From assembly GCF_016612535.1 (NCBI RefSeq), contig NZ_JAENXS010000002.1, positions 2,418,001-2,482,000 on the forward strand: a stretch of DNA of 64,000 bases, given 5' to 3'. The stretch is from Bradyrhizobium diazoefficiens. Its GTDB lineage: Bacteria > Pseudomonadota > Alphaproteobacteria > Rhizobiales > Xanthobacteraceae. Under the pieces are notes generated by a model. That model saw only the letters and a program-made list of their open reading frames with translations. It did not search any database and was not told the origin of the DNA. A program made the position numbers and the translations under genes. Of the stretch, positions 39,796 to 49,422 are shown piece after piece. Position 1 is the first letter of the stretch, and the number at the start of each line of letters is the position of its first letter.

Positions 39796-40680
39796 CTAGC
39801 TCAACGCCCCCGCATGCACCCACCAGCCGGGGTGATCCCTGCGGATCTTCTCCGCGGCGCCGTGCGCCTGCGCGGACGCACCATAGATCGCAAAGCAGGT
39901 CGCGCCCGAGCCGGACATCCGTGCCAGCTTGACGCCGGCGGAATCGCGCAAGGCTTCCAGCACGTCACCGATCACAGGCTCGATGCGCATCGCGGGGGCT
40001 TCGAGATCGTTGGGCACGGTTTCGAGAACCTCGACCCAGTCGGCGATCGATCCACCCTCCTCCGGCCAAGCCGCGGCTTCAAGGACGTCAGTCGCGCCGA
40101 CCAGCAGCTCGCCGTTGCGCAAGCCGAGCGCCTGGAACACGTCCTTGGTCGCGACCGGCACGCGCGGATTGACCATCACGCAGGGCATGCTCGGCAACGC
40201 CAGCGGCAGCAACTGCTCGCCGACCCCGGTCATGTCGCAGGCGCGCGAGTGCAGGCACACCGGCACGTCGGCGCCGGTCGCAAGCGCGACCTTCTGCAGG
40301 CGCGGATCATCGAGCGACAGATTGTTGAGACGGGCAAGCAGCCGTAACCCCGCCGCCGCATCGGCCGAGCCGCCGCCGATACCGGCTGCGACCGGCAAGA
40401 TCTTGTCGAGCGCGAAAGCGCCGAGCTTCAAATTCGGCACGGCTTCGGCCAAGAGCTCGGCCGCCTTGAACACGAGATTGTCTGATGTGTCGCCGCAGGC
40501 GGCCGCGAGCGGCCCCGTGGTGGTCAGCTTCAGCTCGTCACCCGGCTCCAGCGCGAGCCGGTCGGCACAATCGGCGAATGCGACCACGCTTTCCAGATCA
40601 TGATAGCCGTCGGCGCGACGGCCGATCACGCGAAGGCTCAGATTGACCTTCGCGCGCCCCTCTTCAACTAACGCCGACAT
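39796..40680 (-). CDS. ispE: 4-diphosphocytidyl-2-C-methyl-D-erythritol kinase
   Basis: A 294-residue GHMP kinase of the MEP isoprenoid pathway. The N-terminus GRAKVNLSLRVIGRRADGYH provides the substrate-binding Lys and His; the ATP loop is LPVAAGIGGGSADAAAGLR; the C-terminal GHMP motif is ARMSGSGATCFAIY. ATG 40680 is chosen; an in-frame ATG 13 codons upstream adds an acidic and Ser-rich start without family likeness. It follows the TPR gene in the same direction. Confidence 0.95.
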   Translation of the reverse strand: MSALVEEGRAKVNLSLRVIGRRADGYHDLESVVAFADCADRLALEPGDELKLTTTGPLAAACGDTSDNLVFKAAELLAEAVPNLKLGAFALDKILPVAAGIGGGSADAAAGLRLLARLNNLSLDDPRLQKVALATGADVPVCLHSRACDMTGVGEQLLPLALPSMPCVMVNPRVPVATKDVFQALGLRNGELLVGATDVLEAAAWPEEGGSIADWVEVLETVPNDLEAPAMRIEPVIGDVLEALRDSAGVKLARMSGSGATCFAIYGASAQAHGAAEKIRRDHPGWWVHAGALS

Positions 40681-40766
40681 TGGCGATCGACCCCCACACG
40701 CACTTTCGTTCTCGCGCATGATCTTGTCGGAAAACCGCTAGACACTTTTCCGGATCATGCGCCGGT

Positions 40767-42563
40767 TCAACCGCCCTTGTCGTCGTCCTTCTTCTTCTCG
40801 ACCTGTGCCGCCGAGGAGTTGGAATTGTCGTCGGTCATGCCGTTGGCGATCTTGGCCTCGATCTTCGGCAGCTCTTCCGGCTCGGGCTTGAGATCGCGGG
40901 CGTGCGCCCACTGGAATTTGGCCTCCAGCGTGCGTCCAACGCGCCAATAGGCGTCGCCCAGATGGTCGTTGATGGTGGGATCCTCGGGCTTGAGGTCGAT
41001 CGCGCGCTCGAGGTTCTTCACCGCCTCTTCGTAGTTGCCGATGCGGTAATAGGCCCACCCGAGGGAATCGACGATGTAGCCGTCGTCGGGACGCTGCTCG
41101 ACGGCGCGCTTGATCATCTTCATGCCTTCGTCGAGATTCACGCCCTGGTCGATCCAGGAATAGCCGAGATAGTTCAGGACATGCGGCTGGTCGGGCTGGA
41201 GCTCGAGCGCCTTCTTCATGTCGGCTTCAGCCCTGCCCCATTCCTTGGAGCGCTCCTCGCAGATGCCGCGGTAGTAGTACCAGACGCTGTTGGCCTTGTC
41301 GTTGCCGGCCGGCAATACGTCGATGCCCCGCGAATAGGTCGCGCCGCAGTCGCCGAACTTCTTGCGGCCGCGCTCGAGATTGCCGAGCGCCATGATGGCT
41401 TCGAGATCCTTGGAATCCTCCGATGTCACGCCCTTGAGGATCTTGATCGCCTCGTCGGTGCGGTCGGCGGAATCAAGGTCAATGGCGAGCTGGATCTGCG
41501 CGTTGCGTTTCAAGGGCGAGCTCGACGGCACGCGCTCGTAGATCTTGATCGCCATCTGCGGCCGCTTCACCGATTCGTAGAGGTCGGCGAGCGAGAGCAA
41601 GGCCAGCGGATGACTGGGCTGAAGATAGAGCGCGAGCTGGAGATAGACCAGCGCCAGATCCTCGCCGCCGCGGCGGGTCAGCGTGGCGCCGATGCCGTAG
41701 AGCGCCTCGGCCGCGCCGGCCTGCGCAGAATCGACCAGCGGCGGCAGCTTCTTGCCGGCCTTGGTTTCACGCAGGCCTTCCACGATCAGCGGATGACGGG
41801 CGAGCTTCTTGTCGAAGGCTTCATAGATCGCGGTCGCCGAGGCGGCGTCCTTGTTGCGCGACAGCCAGCGCGCATAGGCCTCGGTGACGCGCAGCATGGA
41901 ATCGTCGAGCTTGTAGGCGCGCTCGAAGCGGACGCCCGCGTCCTTTTCCTTGCCGGCGTTCTCGAGGATCATGCCGGCGTGCAGGTCCTTGAACAGCGGA
42001 TACCATTCCGGGCCGGCCAGCTTGTCGATGGTGGCAACCGCACCCTTGGCATCGCCGGCACCATAGGCGGCCCAGCCGGACAGCAGCGTCGCGACGAGAT
42101 CGGTGATCGGCCCGCGAACCGACTGGCTGATGTTGCTCTGCGCGCTCGGATATTTCTTCAGCTTCAAATCATGCACGCCGACCACGAGGCGCGCGACACG
42201 ATTGGTCTTGTCGATGGTGAGGATGCGCTCGGCAAGCTTGACCGCTTCCTCGATGTCGCCATCGTCGACCGAGGAGATGAAGGCGCGGTCGAGTAGCTCG
42301 TTGTTCTTGGGATCGGTCCGCAGCGCGGAGCGGTAGAAGGCGGCGGCGGAGGTCGCGTCGCGCTCGACGCTGGCGTGACGGGCGGCGAGATAGCTGCCGG
42401 CGGTGGTGAGCGACTTCAGATCGTTTCGGCTCGGAAATTGCGCCGCCGTGTCGGCCGGATGATCCGGCGTCTGCGCCAGCACCGCGCCGGGGACCGCCAC
42501 GATCGCAGAGCCGGCAAGGGCGATGGCAGCAGCAGTCCAGCGGTTGAAACGATTTGAAAACAT
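40767..42563 (-). CDS. TPR-repeat protein with signal peptide
   Basis: A 598-residue protein. Signal peptide about 1-31 (cleaved after VLA), then repeated helix pairs typical of tetratricopeptide repeats; the clearest is in the last third (PHVLNYLGYSWIDQGVNLDE, DGYIVDSLGWAYYRIGNYEE and NDHLGDAYWRVGRTLEAK). It is probably an exported scaffold. The tail is Lys/Asp-rich (EKKKDDDKGG). It is transcribed leftward toward ispE. The partner is unknown. Confidence 0.88.
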   Translation of the reverse strand: MFSNRFNRWTAAAIALAGSAIVAVPGAVLAQTPDHPADTAAQFPSRNDLKSLTTAGSYLAARHASVERDATSAAAFYRSALRTDPKNNELLDRAFISSVDDGDIEEAVKLAERILTIDKTNRVARLVVGVHDLKLKKYPSAQSNISQSVRGPITDLVATLLSGWAAYGAGDAKGAVATIDKLAGPEWYPLFKDLHAGMILENAGKEKDAGVRFERAYKLDDSMLRVTEAYARWLSRNKDAASATAIYEAFDKKLARHPLIVEGLRETKAGKKLPPLVDSAQAGAAEALYGIGATLTRRGGEDLALVYLQLALYLQPSHPLALLSLADLYESVKRPQMAIKIYERVPSSSPLKRNAQIQLAIDLDSADRTDEAIKILKGVTSEDSKDLEAIMALGNLERGRKKFGDCGATYSRGIDVLPAGNDKANSVWYYYRGICEERSKEWGRAEADMKKALELQPDQPHVLNYLGYSWIDQGVNLDEGMKMIKRAVEQRPDDGYIVDSLGWAYYRIGNYEEAVKNLERAIDLKPEDPTINDHLGDAYWRVGRTLEAKFQWAHARDLKPEPEELPKIEAKIANGMTDDNSNSSAAQVEKKKDDDKGG

Positions 42564-42890
42564 CAGGGCTCGCCTTGAGTTGGTAGTGCCTGGGTTTGGA
42601 CCAAAAGGCCGTCTCGCACGCGAACGCGGCCGGCGACATCGGGACCCGGAACCGTCGGTCCGGACAATGCCGCTTTTGGCGCTTCACCGCAAGGATTCGG
42701 GCCGAGCGATCCCCTCCGCACGCCCCAAATCGGCCAAGTGACCGGTCAAGAGCGCCCCAAGACGCCGCTACTATGGCCTTATCGTGGCCGCAGCCACCCG
42801 TGGTGCTCCCGGGGGCACCCGTCGTGCTCCCGTTCTCACGCGAACGTGCGCTACATCACCTTCGGACCCATTTGGTCGCCTGGCGCACCC
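42564..42890. other. gap between the TPR and ETF-QO genes
   Basis: This 327-base gap holds the upstream region of the TPR gene. It contains two adjacent copies of a 21-base unit (CACCCGTSGTGCTCCCG core) near 42796-42837. I see no other gene in it, and no terminator with a T run for the gene ending at 42891. Confidence 0.5.
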
Positions 42891-44552
42891 TTACATCGCC
42901 TCGTAGTTCGGTCCGCCGCCGCCTTCCGGGGGAACCCAGGTGATGTTGCCGTTGGGATCCTTCACGTCGCAGGTTTTGCAGTGGACGCAGTTCTGGGCGT
43001 TGATCTGGTAGCGCGGGCTCGCGCCCTCGTCGACCCACTCATAGACGCCGGCCGGGCAGTAGCGGTTCGAGGGACCGGCGAAGACATCGTGCTCGGAGGT
43101 CTTCTGCAGGTTCATGTCAGCGACCCTGAGATGAACCGGCTGATCTTCCTCATGGTTGGTGTTGGACAGGAACACCGAGGACAGCTTGTCAAAGGTGATC
43201 TTGCCGTCCGGTTTGGGATAGTTCCTCGGCGCGTGCTGCTTGGCCGGATCGAGCGTGGCGCGATCGGGCTTGGCATGCGCCTGCGTGCCGAACAGCGAGG
43301 TGCCAAACAGGGTGTTGCACCACATGTCAAAGCCGCCGAGCGCGACGCCGAGCACGGTGCCGAACTTCGACCACAGCGGCTTGACGTTGCGGACCAGGAA
43401 CAGATCCTTGCCGACCGACGAGGAACGCCAGGCGTCCTCGTAGTCGATGATCTCGTCATTGGCGCGACCGGCAGCAAGCGCGGCTGCGACATGCTCGGCA
43501 GCTAACATGCCGGTACCCATCGCATTGTGCACGCCCTTGATGCGGGGCACGTTGACGAAGCCGGCCGCGCAGCCGACCAGCGCACCGCCAGGGAAGGTCA
43601 GCTTCGGCACCGACTGATAGCCGCCCTCGGTGATGGCACGCGCGCCATAGGCGAGCCGCTTGGCGCCTTCGAAGGTGCCGCGGATCGAGGCATGGGTCTT
43701 GAAGCGCTGGAATTCATCGAACGGTGACAGGTACGGGTCGTCATAGTTGAGGTGCACGACGAAGCCCACGGCGACCAGGTTGTCGTCATAGTGATAGAGG
43801 AACGAGCCGCCGCCGGTCTTCAGATCGAGTGGCCAGCCGAAGGAATGCTGGATCATGCCCCTCTGGTGCTTGGCGGGATCGATCTGCCAGACTTCCTTCA
43901 GGCCGATGCCGAACTTCGCCGGCTCGCTGTTGGCATCGAGGGCAAACTTCGCGATCAGCTGCTTGGTCAGGCTGCCGCGTGCGCCTTCGGCGAACAGCGT
44001 GTACTTGCCGAGCAATTCCATGCCGCGGGTAAAGGAGTCCTTCGGCTTGCCGTCCCGGCCGATGCCCATGTCGCCGGTGGCGATGCCTTTCACCGCGCCC
44101 CGCTCGTCATAGAGCACTTCGGCTGCAGCAAAGCCCGGATAGATCTCGACGCCGAGCGCCTCTGCCTTGCGACCCAGCCAGCGGCAGACATTGCCGAGCG
44201 AACCGATGTAGCAATGATGGTTGTGCATCAGCGGCGGCGTGATGAAATTCGGCAGTTTGATCGCACCCCCGGACGTCATCCAGTAGAAGCGATCGTCCTT
44301 GACCTGCGTCTTCAGCGGGCAGTCCGAATCCTCACGCCAATCCGGGATCAGCTTGTCGAGCCCAGCCGGGTCGATCACGGCGCCAGAGAGAATGTGCGCA
44401 CCAACCTCGGAGCCCTTCTCCACCACAACGACGTTGAGATCGGCATTGATCTGCTTCAGCCGGATCGCCGCCGCCAGGCCCGAGGGACCGGCGCCAACGA
44501 CGACGACGTCGAATTCCATGGATTCGCGCGGGGGAAGTTCTTCGGTGCTCAT
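42891..44552 (-). CDS. electron transfer flavoprotein-ubiquinone oxidoreductase
   Basis: A 553-residue ETF dehydrogenase that passes electrons from ETF to ubiquinone. FAD-binding motif VVVVGAGPSGLAAA near residue 18; the C-terminal 4Fe-4S ligands are in CPAGVYEW and QNCVHCKTCDVKDP, all four Cys present. The central region has the hydrophobic ubiquinone-binding patch GFVHLNYDD-like text. It links fatty acid and amino acid oxidation to respiration at the inner membrane. Divergent from the glycosylase gene, 136-base gap. ETF genes themselves are not in the window. Confidence 0.94.
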   Translation of the reverse strand: MSTEELPPRESMEFDVVVVGAGPSGLAAAIRLKQINADLNVVVVEKGSEVGAHILSGAVIDPAGLDKLIPDWREDSDCPLKTQVKDDRFYWMTSGGAIKLPNFITPPLMHNHHCYIGSLGNVCRWLGRKAEALGVEIYPGFAAAEVLYDERGAVKGIATGDMGIGRDGKPKDSFTRGMELLGKYTLFAEGARGSLTKQLIAKFALDANSEPAKFGIGLKEVWQIDPAKHQRGMIQHSFGWPLDLKTGGGSFLYHYDDNLVAVGFVVHLNYDDPYLSPFDEFQRFKTHASIRGTFEGAKRLAYGARAITEGGYQSVPKLTFPGGALVGCAAGFVNVPRIKGVHNAMGTGMLAAEHVAAALAAGRANDEIIDYEDAWRSSSVGKDLFLVRNVKPLWSKFGTVLGVALGGFDMWCNTLFGTSLFGTQAHAKPDRATLDPAKQHAPRNYPKPDGKITFDKLSSVFLSNTNHEEDQPVHLRVADMNLQKTSEHDVFAGPSNRYCPAGVYEWVDEGASPRYQINAQNCVHCKTCDVKDPNGNITWVPPEGGGGPNYEAM

Positions 44553-44688
44553 CTGATCTCAGCCCTTGAGACGGTTCCTTGTCATTTGCGCCCCCTTGTT
44601 TCCGATTTTTCCGGGTAGGACAACCACGGAAATGCGTTCCGCTGGGATGCAAGGCGCCCGAAACTGATATAAAAGCCTGACTTTCCAA

Positions 44689-45498
44689 ATGATCCCCGAA
44701 CCCGCCCCCACCGTCCGAGAGCTGCTCGCCTTCTATCTGGAGGCCGGTATCGATTGTGCGCTCGCCGAGGAACCAGTCGACCGCCTGGCGGAATTGGACG
44801 CCCCGCAGCCCGCCCCGCGCGCGGCGCCGCCGGTGGAAACACCGCGGCCTGTCGCAGCACCTGCGGTGATGCGCGGCGAGGCCACCCCCGCGCCTGACGT
44901 CGCCATCGTCTCGGCGCGCGAGGCCGCGCGCACTGCGCCGACGTTGGAGGCCTTGCGCGAGCTGATGCAGAGCTTCGAGGGCTGCGCGCTCAAACACACC
45001 GCGACGCGGCTGGTGTTCGCCGACGGCAATCCGCAAGCGCGCATCATGTTCGTCGGCGAGGCGCCGGGCCGCGACGAGGACATCGAGGGGCTGCCCTTCG
45101 TCGGGCGCAGCGGCAAGCTGCTCGATTTGATGATAGGCGCCATCGGCCTGAACCGCACCACGGCCTACATCACCAACGTGATTCCCTGGCGACCGCCCGG
45201 TAACCGCACCCCGACACCGCAGGAGACGCAGATCTGCCTGCCCTTCATCCAGCGCCATATCGAGCTCGTGAACCCCGACGTGCTGGTGACGCTCGGTAAT
45301 CCCTCGACGCAAACACTGCTCTCGACCCGCGAGGGCATCATGCGGACGCGCGGGCGTTGGTTCGACTACGACACGGGCGGGCGCACCATCCGCGCGCTGC
45401 CGACCTTCCACCCGGCCTATCTCCTGCGCTCGCCATCCTACAAGCGCCTGGCCTGGCAGGATCTGCGGGCAATCGCGAAGGTGCTGGCGGGCGGGTAA
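44689..45498 (+). CDS. family 4-like uracil-DNA glycosylase with incomplete Fe-S ligand set
   Basis: A 269-residue protein. Residues 1 to about 85 are a Pro/Ala-rich extension; the glycosylase domain has motif A (VGEAPGRDEDIEGLPFVGRS) and motif C (FHPAYLLRSP), the signature of family 4. Family 4 enzymes bind a 4Fe-4S cluster by four Cys; here the CxxC pair is reduced to one (EGCALKH), the third position reads NVIPWRPPGN with Trp for Cys, and only ETQICLPF keeps the fourth. The domain therefore has two Cys. It probably still removes uracil, but not with a normal cluster. Unusual uracil glycosylases are known in Bradyrhizobium. Confidence 0.82.
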   Translation: MIPEPAPTVRELLAFYLEAGIDCALAEEPVDRLAELDAPQPAPRAAPPVETPRPVAAPAVMRGEATPAPDVAIVSAREAARTAPTLEALRELMQSFEGCALKHTATRLVFADGNPQARIMFVGEAPGRDEDIEGLPFVGRSGKLLDLMIGAIGLNRTTAYITNVIPWRPPGNRTPTPQETQICLPFIQRHIELVNPDVLVTLGNPSTQTLLSTREGIMRTRGRWFDYDTGGRTIRALPTFHPAYLLRSPSYKRLAWQDLRAIAKVLAGG

Positions 45499-45550
45499 GG
45501 GCGGAACGCACCCTGCTCGTCATTGCGACGGATAGAGCACGCGAGCAGCC

Positions 45551-47059
45551 CTACGTCCCCTTCGGCCGCACGATCGCCCAGCCGATGCGCAATAATTGCT
45601 GACGCCCGGTCACCAGCCATTCGAAGGCGCGCGGCACTTCCGGCACGATGCCGGGGAAGCGCGCGAGGATTTCGGGCGGCGGAGTCCCGGCGGTGTCGGA
45701 GGCGCGCCAGACCACGACGCCGCCGGTCTCGGTGAATTTGGCCGGCGTCACCCACGGCGTACGCGCGGGCGCGGCATCGATGAAGAGATGTGGGCGGCCG
45801 GAATGCAGCGCAATCAGGCTTGCAAGCTGGGTTTCACCCGCGACAGCGCGCAGACGATGGTTGGTGCGGCGGGCAAAGCTGTCGTCGAAGAAATCGGAGA
45901 TCGCCCGCGCCGGCATCGAGGTCGCGATCTCGCCGGTGCCACTCCACGGCAGAAACAGCACGGCCAGCACGACGCCGGCGGCCGGCGCCACGATGGCGGC
46001 GACCCACACCGTGCGCAGCATCCGTGCGCGGCGCATCGCAATGAGATCGCCGGCGACCACGACCACGGCAAGGCCCGACATGACCAGCACAATTCCGGCG
46101 CCGCCGACGACGGCGTCTAGCCCGAACAAGCCGGAGATCAGAACCGCACCGAGCGCCGGCGCCAACGCGAAGAAATAGACGAAGTTGCGTCCCAGCGGCT
46201 CGACCGTCGGCCGGTAGATGATCGGCGCTTCCTCGCTCTTGCCGGCGAACAGGCCGGTGTTGAGGAATGTCAGCACCGGAACCGCCACGGCGCCGAGCAC
46301 GAGCCCGCCGAGCAGCCAGGCGGCGTGCAGCGCGCGGGCGCCGAGTTCAGCAACTTGCGGCAACGCCGGCAGCACCAGTGTCTCGGCGCGCATCTGCCAG
46401 ACGGCATAGGGCAGCGCCAGCACGGCAACGACGACGAGCGCGAACAACGGGTCGAGCGCGCGTAAGGTCCGCCGCCCGCCGGCGGTCGAGAGCGCGAAAA
46501 TGACGAGCAACGCGAGCAGGAAGATCGCCGCCGGCGTGGTCAGTAACAGCAGGCCGGCCTCGATCGACCAGGCGAACCAGGCATTGCCGCGGCGTTGGCC
46601 GATGATCTGCCAGGAATGCAGCAGCAATAGCATCCACAGCGGCCGCGCCAGCACCAGGGGACCGAAATCGAGCGCGGAGGAGGAGAAGGCCAGCACCGTC
46701 ATGGTCAGAAGCACGGCGAGCACCGCCTGCTGGGTGCCGACCACGGCGCGGGACAAATGATAAAGCGTGATGAAGGTCGCGATCTCGCAGAGCTCGGCCA
46801 GGACGTAGACGCCGAACATGTGGCCGCCCGCGGCGCGATAGGCGATATCGGCAAGCCAAATCGACAGCGGCGGGCCGAGATCAGTGCCGACCTGGTATTC
46901 GCGGCCGAAGGCCAGGAGCGTCGCGAGGTTGCCGGGCGGACTGCGGTAGAACAGCAGCGCCACCAGCAGCCACATCGCGGCCTGCGAGAGCACGGCAATC
47001 CAGACGATCAGCCGCGGCCGGGCGCGAATGAGCTCGATGACCAGGGAGGTAAACCGCAT
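45551..47059 (-). CDS. membrane glycosyltransferase, family 39-like
   Basis: A 502-residue membrane protein with about ten hydrophobic helices. Text near the N-terminus (LLFYRSPPGNLATLLAFGRE, GTDLGPPLSIWLADIAYRAA, GHMFGVYVLAE) has the first-loop acidic residue and layout of PMT/ArnT-type (GT39) transferases, which move sugars from lipid carriers to lipids or proteins at the outer face of the inner membrane. The soluble C-terminal part (about 390-502) is not recognised. The chosen start ATG 47059 opens with MRFTSLVIEL; eight codons upstream is another ATG. Donor and acceptor unknown. Confidence 0.7.
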   Translation of the reverse strand: MRFTSLVIELIRARPRLIVWIAVLSQAAMWLLVALLFYRSPPGNLATLLAFGREYQVGTDLGPPLSIWLADIAYRAAGGHMFGVYVLAELCEIATFITLYHLSRAVVGTQQAVLAVLLTMTVLAFSSSALDFGPLVLARPLWMLLLLHSWQIIGQRRGNAWFAWSIEAGLLLLTTPAAIFLLALLVIFALSTAGGRRTLRALDPLFALVVVAVLALPYAVWQMRAETLVLPALPQVAELGARALHAAWLLGGLVLGAVAVPVLTFLNTGLFAGKSEEAPIIYRPTVEPLGRNFVYFFALAPALGAVLISGLFGLDAVVGGAGIVLVMSGLAVVVVAGDLIAMRRARMLRTVWVAAIVAPAAGVVLAVLFLPWSGTGEIATSMPARAISDFFDDSFARRTNHRLRAVAGETQLASLIALHSGRPHLFIDAAPARTPWVTPAKFTETGGVVVWRASDTAGTPPPEILARFPGIVPEVPRAFEWLVTGRQQLLRIGWAIVRPKGT

Positions 47060-47098
47060 GCAACGCCCGCAAGATGCAGCCAACCCGTCCAGCCGGCC

Positions 47099-47944
47099 CT
47101 ATTCGCTCACATCTGTTTTGATAAAGGGCGCTGCGCGTTGTGGCAACGACAGTCTGCTCTGGAGGCTCGCTGACGTATCGATGTCCACGGTCGCGTCCAT
47201 CTGCACCTCGACCTCGGTCACAGAGAACAGGTCCTGCACCGGCTGAACGGTCCAAGGCATGTGCTTGGCGCGGGCAGCGGCGACGGGAGCAAAGAAGCTG
47301 CGGTGGTGGACGGTGGGGCCGAGGCGGTTGAGCGCATCGAGATGCTCGGGAACGCCATAGCCCTTGTGCTGCTCGAAGCCGTAGCCCGGGCAGTCCTGCG
47401 CCAGCGCGCACATCAGCCGGTCGCGCGTCACCTTGGCAACGATCGAGGCGGCCGCAATCGACAGCACGATGCCGTCGCCGCCGATCACGGCCTCGCAGTC
47501 GCAGGCCGTATCGAGGCGGTCGCGGCCGTCGACGAAGACGTGCTTGGGCGATTCGGGCAGCGCCACCACCGCGCGCTTCAGTGCCCATAGCGAGGCACGC
47601 AGAATGTTGTCGCGGTCGATCCGGGCGCGTGAGGCAACGACGACCGAGACCTGGGCGGTGGCGCAGATCTTGTCGAACAGTCTTTCACGCTCTTCCGGCG
47701 TCAGCCGCTTGGAATCGTCGATGCCGCGCGGGATGCGGGCGGGATCGAGAATCACCGCGGCCGCCACCACGGGGCCGGCCAGCGGGCCGCGGCCGGCCTC
47801 GTCGCAGCCTGCGACCGGCCAGACGCCGCGCTTGATCAGCGCGCGCTCGCGGCGGAAGCTCGCCTTCGCCGGCGTGGCCTTGTTGGCAACGTCCTTCGTT
47901 GGTGCCTCTTTGACTGGCGTCTTGGCGGACTTGTCCCGAATCAT
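47099..47944 (-). CDS. rnhB: ribonuclease HII
   Basis: A 281-residue RNase HII, which cuts RNA in RNA-DNA hybrids and removes misincorporated ribonucleotides. Catalytic text: [20 protein letters not shown] with the Asp-Glu pair, [19 protein letters not shown] and [12 protein letters not shown] with the last acidic residue. An extension of about 40 Lys/Ala-rich residues precedes the domain and about 40 residues follow it. Start ATG 47944 ([10 protein letters not shown]); a more upstream ATG at 47980 is possible. Transcribed leftward together with the GT39-like gene. Confidence 0.95.
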   Translation of the reverse strand: MIRDKSAKTPVKEAPTKDVANKATPAKASFRRERALIKRGVWPVAGCDEAGRGPLAGPVVAAAVILDPARIPRGIDDSKRLTPEERERLFDKICATAQVSVVVASRARIDRDNILRASLWALKRAVVALPESPKHVFVDGRDRLDTACDCEAVIGGDGIVLSIAAASIVAKVTRDRLMCALAQDCPGYGFEQHKGYGVPEHLDALNRLGPTVHHRSFFAPVAAARAKHMPWTVQPVQDLFSVTEVEVQMDATVDIDTSASLQSRLSLPQRAAPFIKTDVSE

Positions 47945-48054
47945 GGCCGGGATCGTGCGCAAGCGGACTCGGTTGCGCAACCGGGAACCCGGGACAATTC
48001 CCGTTATTCAGTGCTGTCAATCTTAGGCTGGTGCGGACCAAGAGAGCGGGCATC

Positions 48055-49218
48055 CTAGAACAGGCTGAGCTGATCTCCGTTCTTCTTCGGCCGGGCAAAA
48101 TGATCCGTCGTCAGCTTCGAGCGGCGCTTGTTGAGCCCGAGCCTGTCGCAGGCGATCTCGAAGCGGCGGCCGATGGTCCAAGCCATCGGGCCCGTGCCCT
48201 TCATCCGCTCGCCCCATTTCGCGTCGTAATCGCGGCCGCCGCGCATGTCGCGGATCAGCGTGAAGACGTGGCGGTAGCGATCCGGATAGTTCGCCATCAG
48301 CCATTCGCGGAAGAGATCGCGCACCTCCAGCGGCAGCCGCAGCAGCACGTAGGAGGCTTCCTTGACGCCGGCATGGGCGGCGGCATCGAGAATGCGCTCG
48401 ATCTCGGAATCGTTCAGCGCGGGGATCACGGGCGCGACCATCACGGTGGTCGGAATGCCGGCCTCCGAGAGCTGCTTCAGCGCCTCCAGCCGCTTCGGCG
48501 GCGTCGCGGCCCGCGGCTCCATGGTGCGCGCGAGCTTCGGATCGAGCGAGGTCACGGAGATCGCGACCTTGGCGAGGTTGCGCTTGGCCATGCGCGCGAG
48601 AATGTCGATGTCGCGCACGACCAGCGCGGACTTGGTGACGATGCCGACGGGGTGGCCGGCGCGCTCCAGCACTTCGAGAATGCCGCGCATGATTTTGCGC
48701 TCGCGCTCGATCGGCTGGTAGGGATCGGTGTTGGTGCCGATCGCAATCATCCGCGGCTCGTAGCCGGCTGCGGCGAGCTCTTTTTCGAGCAGCGCCGGCG
48801 CCTCGGGCTTGGCAAACAGCTTCGACTCGAAATCGAGCCCCGGCGACAGGCCGAGATAGGCATGCGTCGGCCGCGCGAAGCAATAGACGCAGCCATGCTC
48901 GCAGCCGCGATAGGGATTGATCGAACGGTCGAAACCGATGTCGGGGGACTCGTTGCGGGTGATCACCTTGCGCGAGGTGTCGATGCCGACCGTGGTCTTG
49001 AATGGCGGCAGCTCTTCCAGGCTCTGCCAGCCGTCGTCGAAGGCGACGCGCGCCTCGGCCTCAAAGCGGCCGCTTGCATTCGATCGCGCGCCCCGCCCTC
49101 GCCTGCGCTGGCGGTCGATGGCGACCGCCAGCTCAGGAAAGTCAGAAGGCGCACCCGCCGGCTCGGAGGGCGCCGTGACCGGCGGGTGCTTGAGAGCAGA
49201 AGAAGATGCTGGACTCAT
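48055..49218 (-). CDS. PA0069 family radical SAM protein
   Basis: A 387-residue radical SAM protein. The iron-sulfur motif is CEHGCVYCFARPTHAYLG (Cx3Cx2C), preceded by NPYRGC; the rest follows the SPL-like PA0069 pattern (AIGTNTDPYQPIERE, NLAKVAISVTSLD, MVAPVIPALNDSEIE). Members resemble spore photoproduct lyase and are suspected to act in DNA repair. The last five residues are QLSLF, identical to the consensus beta-sliding-clamp binding motif. ATG 49218 opens MSPASSS; an upstream ATG seven codons earlier is also in frame. Convergent neighbours none; 111 bases from rnhB. Confidence 0.9.
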   Translation of the reverse strand: MSPASSSALKHPPVTAPSEPAGAPSDFPELAVAIDRQRRRGRGARSNASGRFEAEARVAFDDGWQSLEELPPFKTTVGIDTSRKVITRNESPDIGFDRSINPYRGCEHGCVYCFARPTHAYLGLSPGLDFESKLFAKPEAPALLEKELAAAGYEPRMIAIGTNTDPYQPIERERKIMRGILEVLERAGHPVGIVTKSALVVRDIDILARMAKRNLAKVAISVTSLDPKLARTMEPRAATPPKRLEALKQLSEAGIPTTVMVAPVIPALNDSEIERILDAAAHAGVKEASYVLLRLPLEVRDLFREWLMANYPDRYRHVFTLIRDMRGGRDYDAKWGERMKGTGPMAWTIGRRFEIACDRLGLNKRRSKLTTDHFARPKKNGDQLSLF

Positions 49219-49422
49219 GAAGCCAAGATAGCATGTCATAAGAACAAATCAAGAACACAAACGAAAAACGCGAAAACAACCCCATGCACAGTAGCTGCCC
49301 AAAGTCGGAGCGCGCGCCTTTGACCTCACGCAACACCATCGTCATCGCGATCTCGTTTGATGCCCGTCAGGGATCAATCACGTGGGAACACGGTTGATAG
49401 CGATCGCCGGGTGGAGGTCTCC

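Noticed and set aside
49379..49398. FNR/FixK-like site before xfp
   Set aside because: The ATCAA and TTGAT halves are in the wrong order and spacing for TTGAT-N4-ATCAA.
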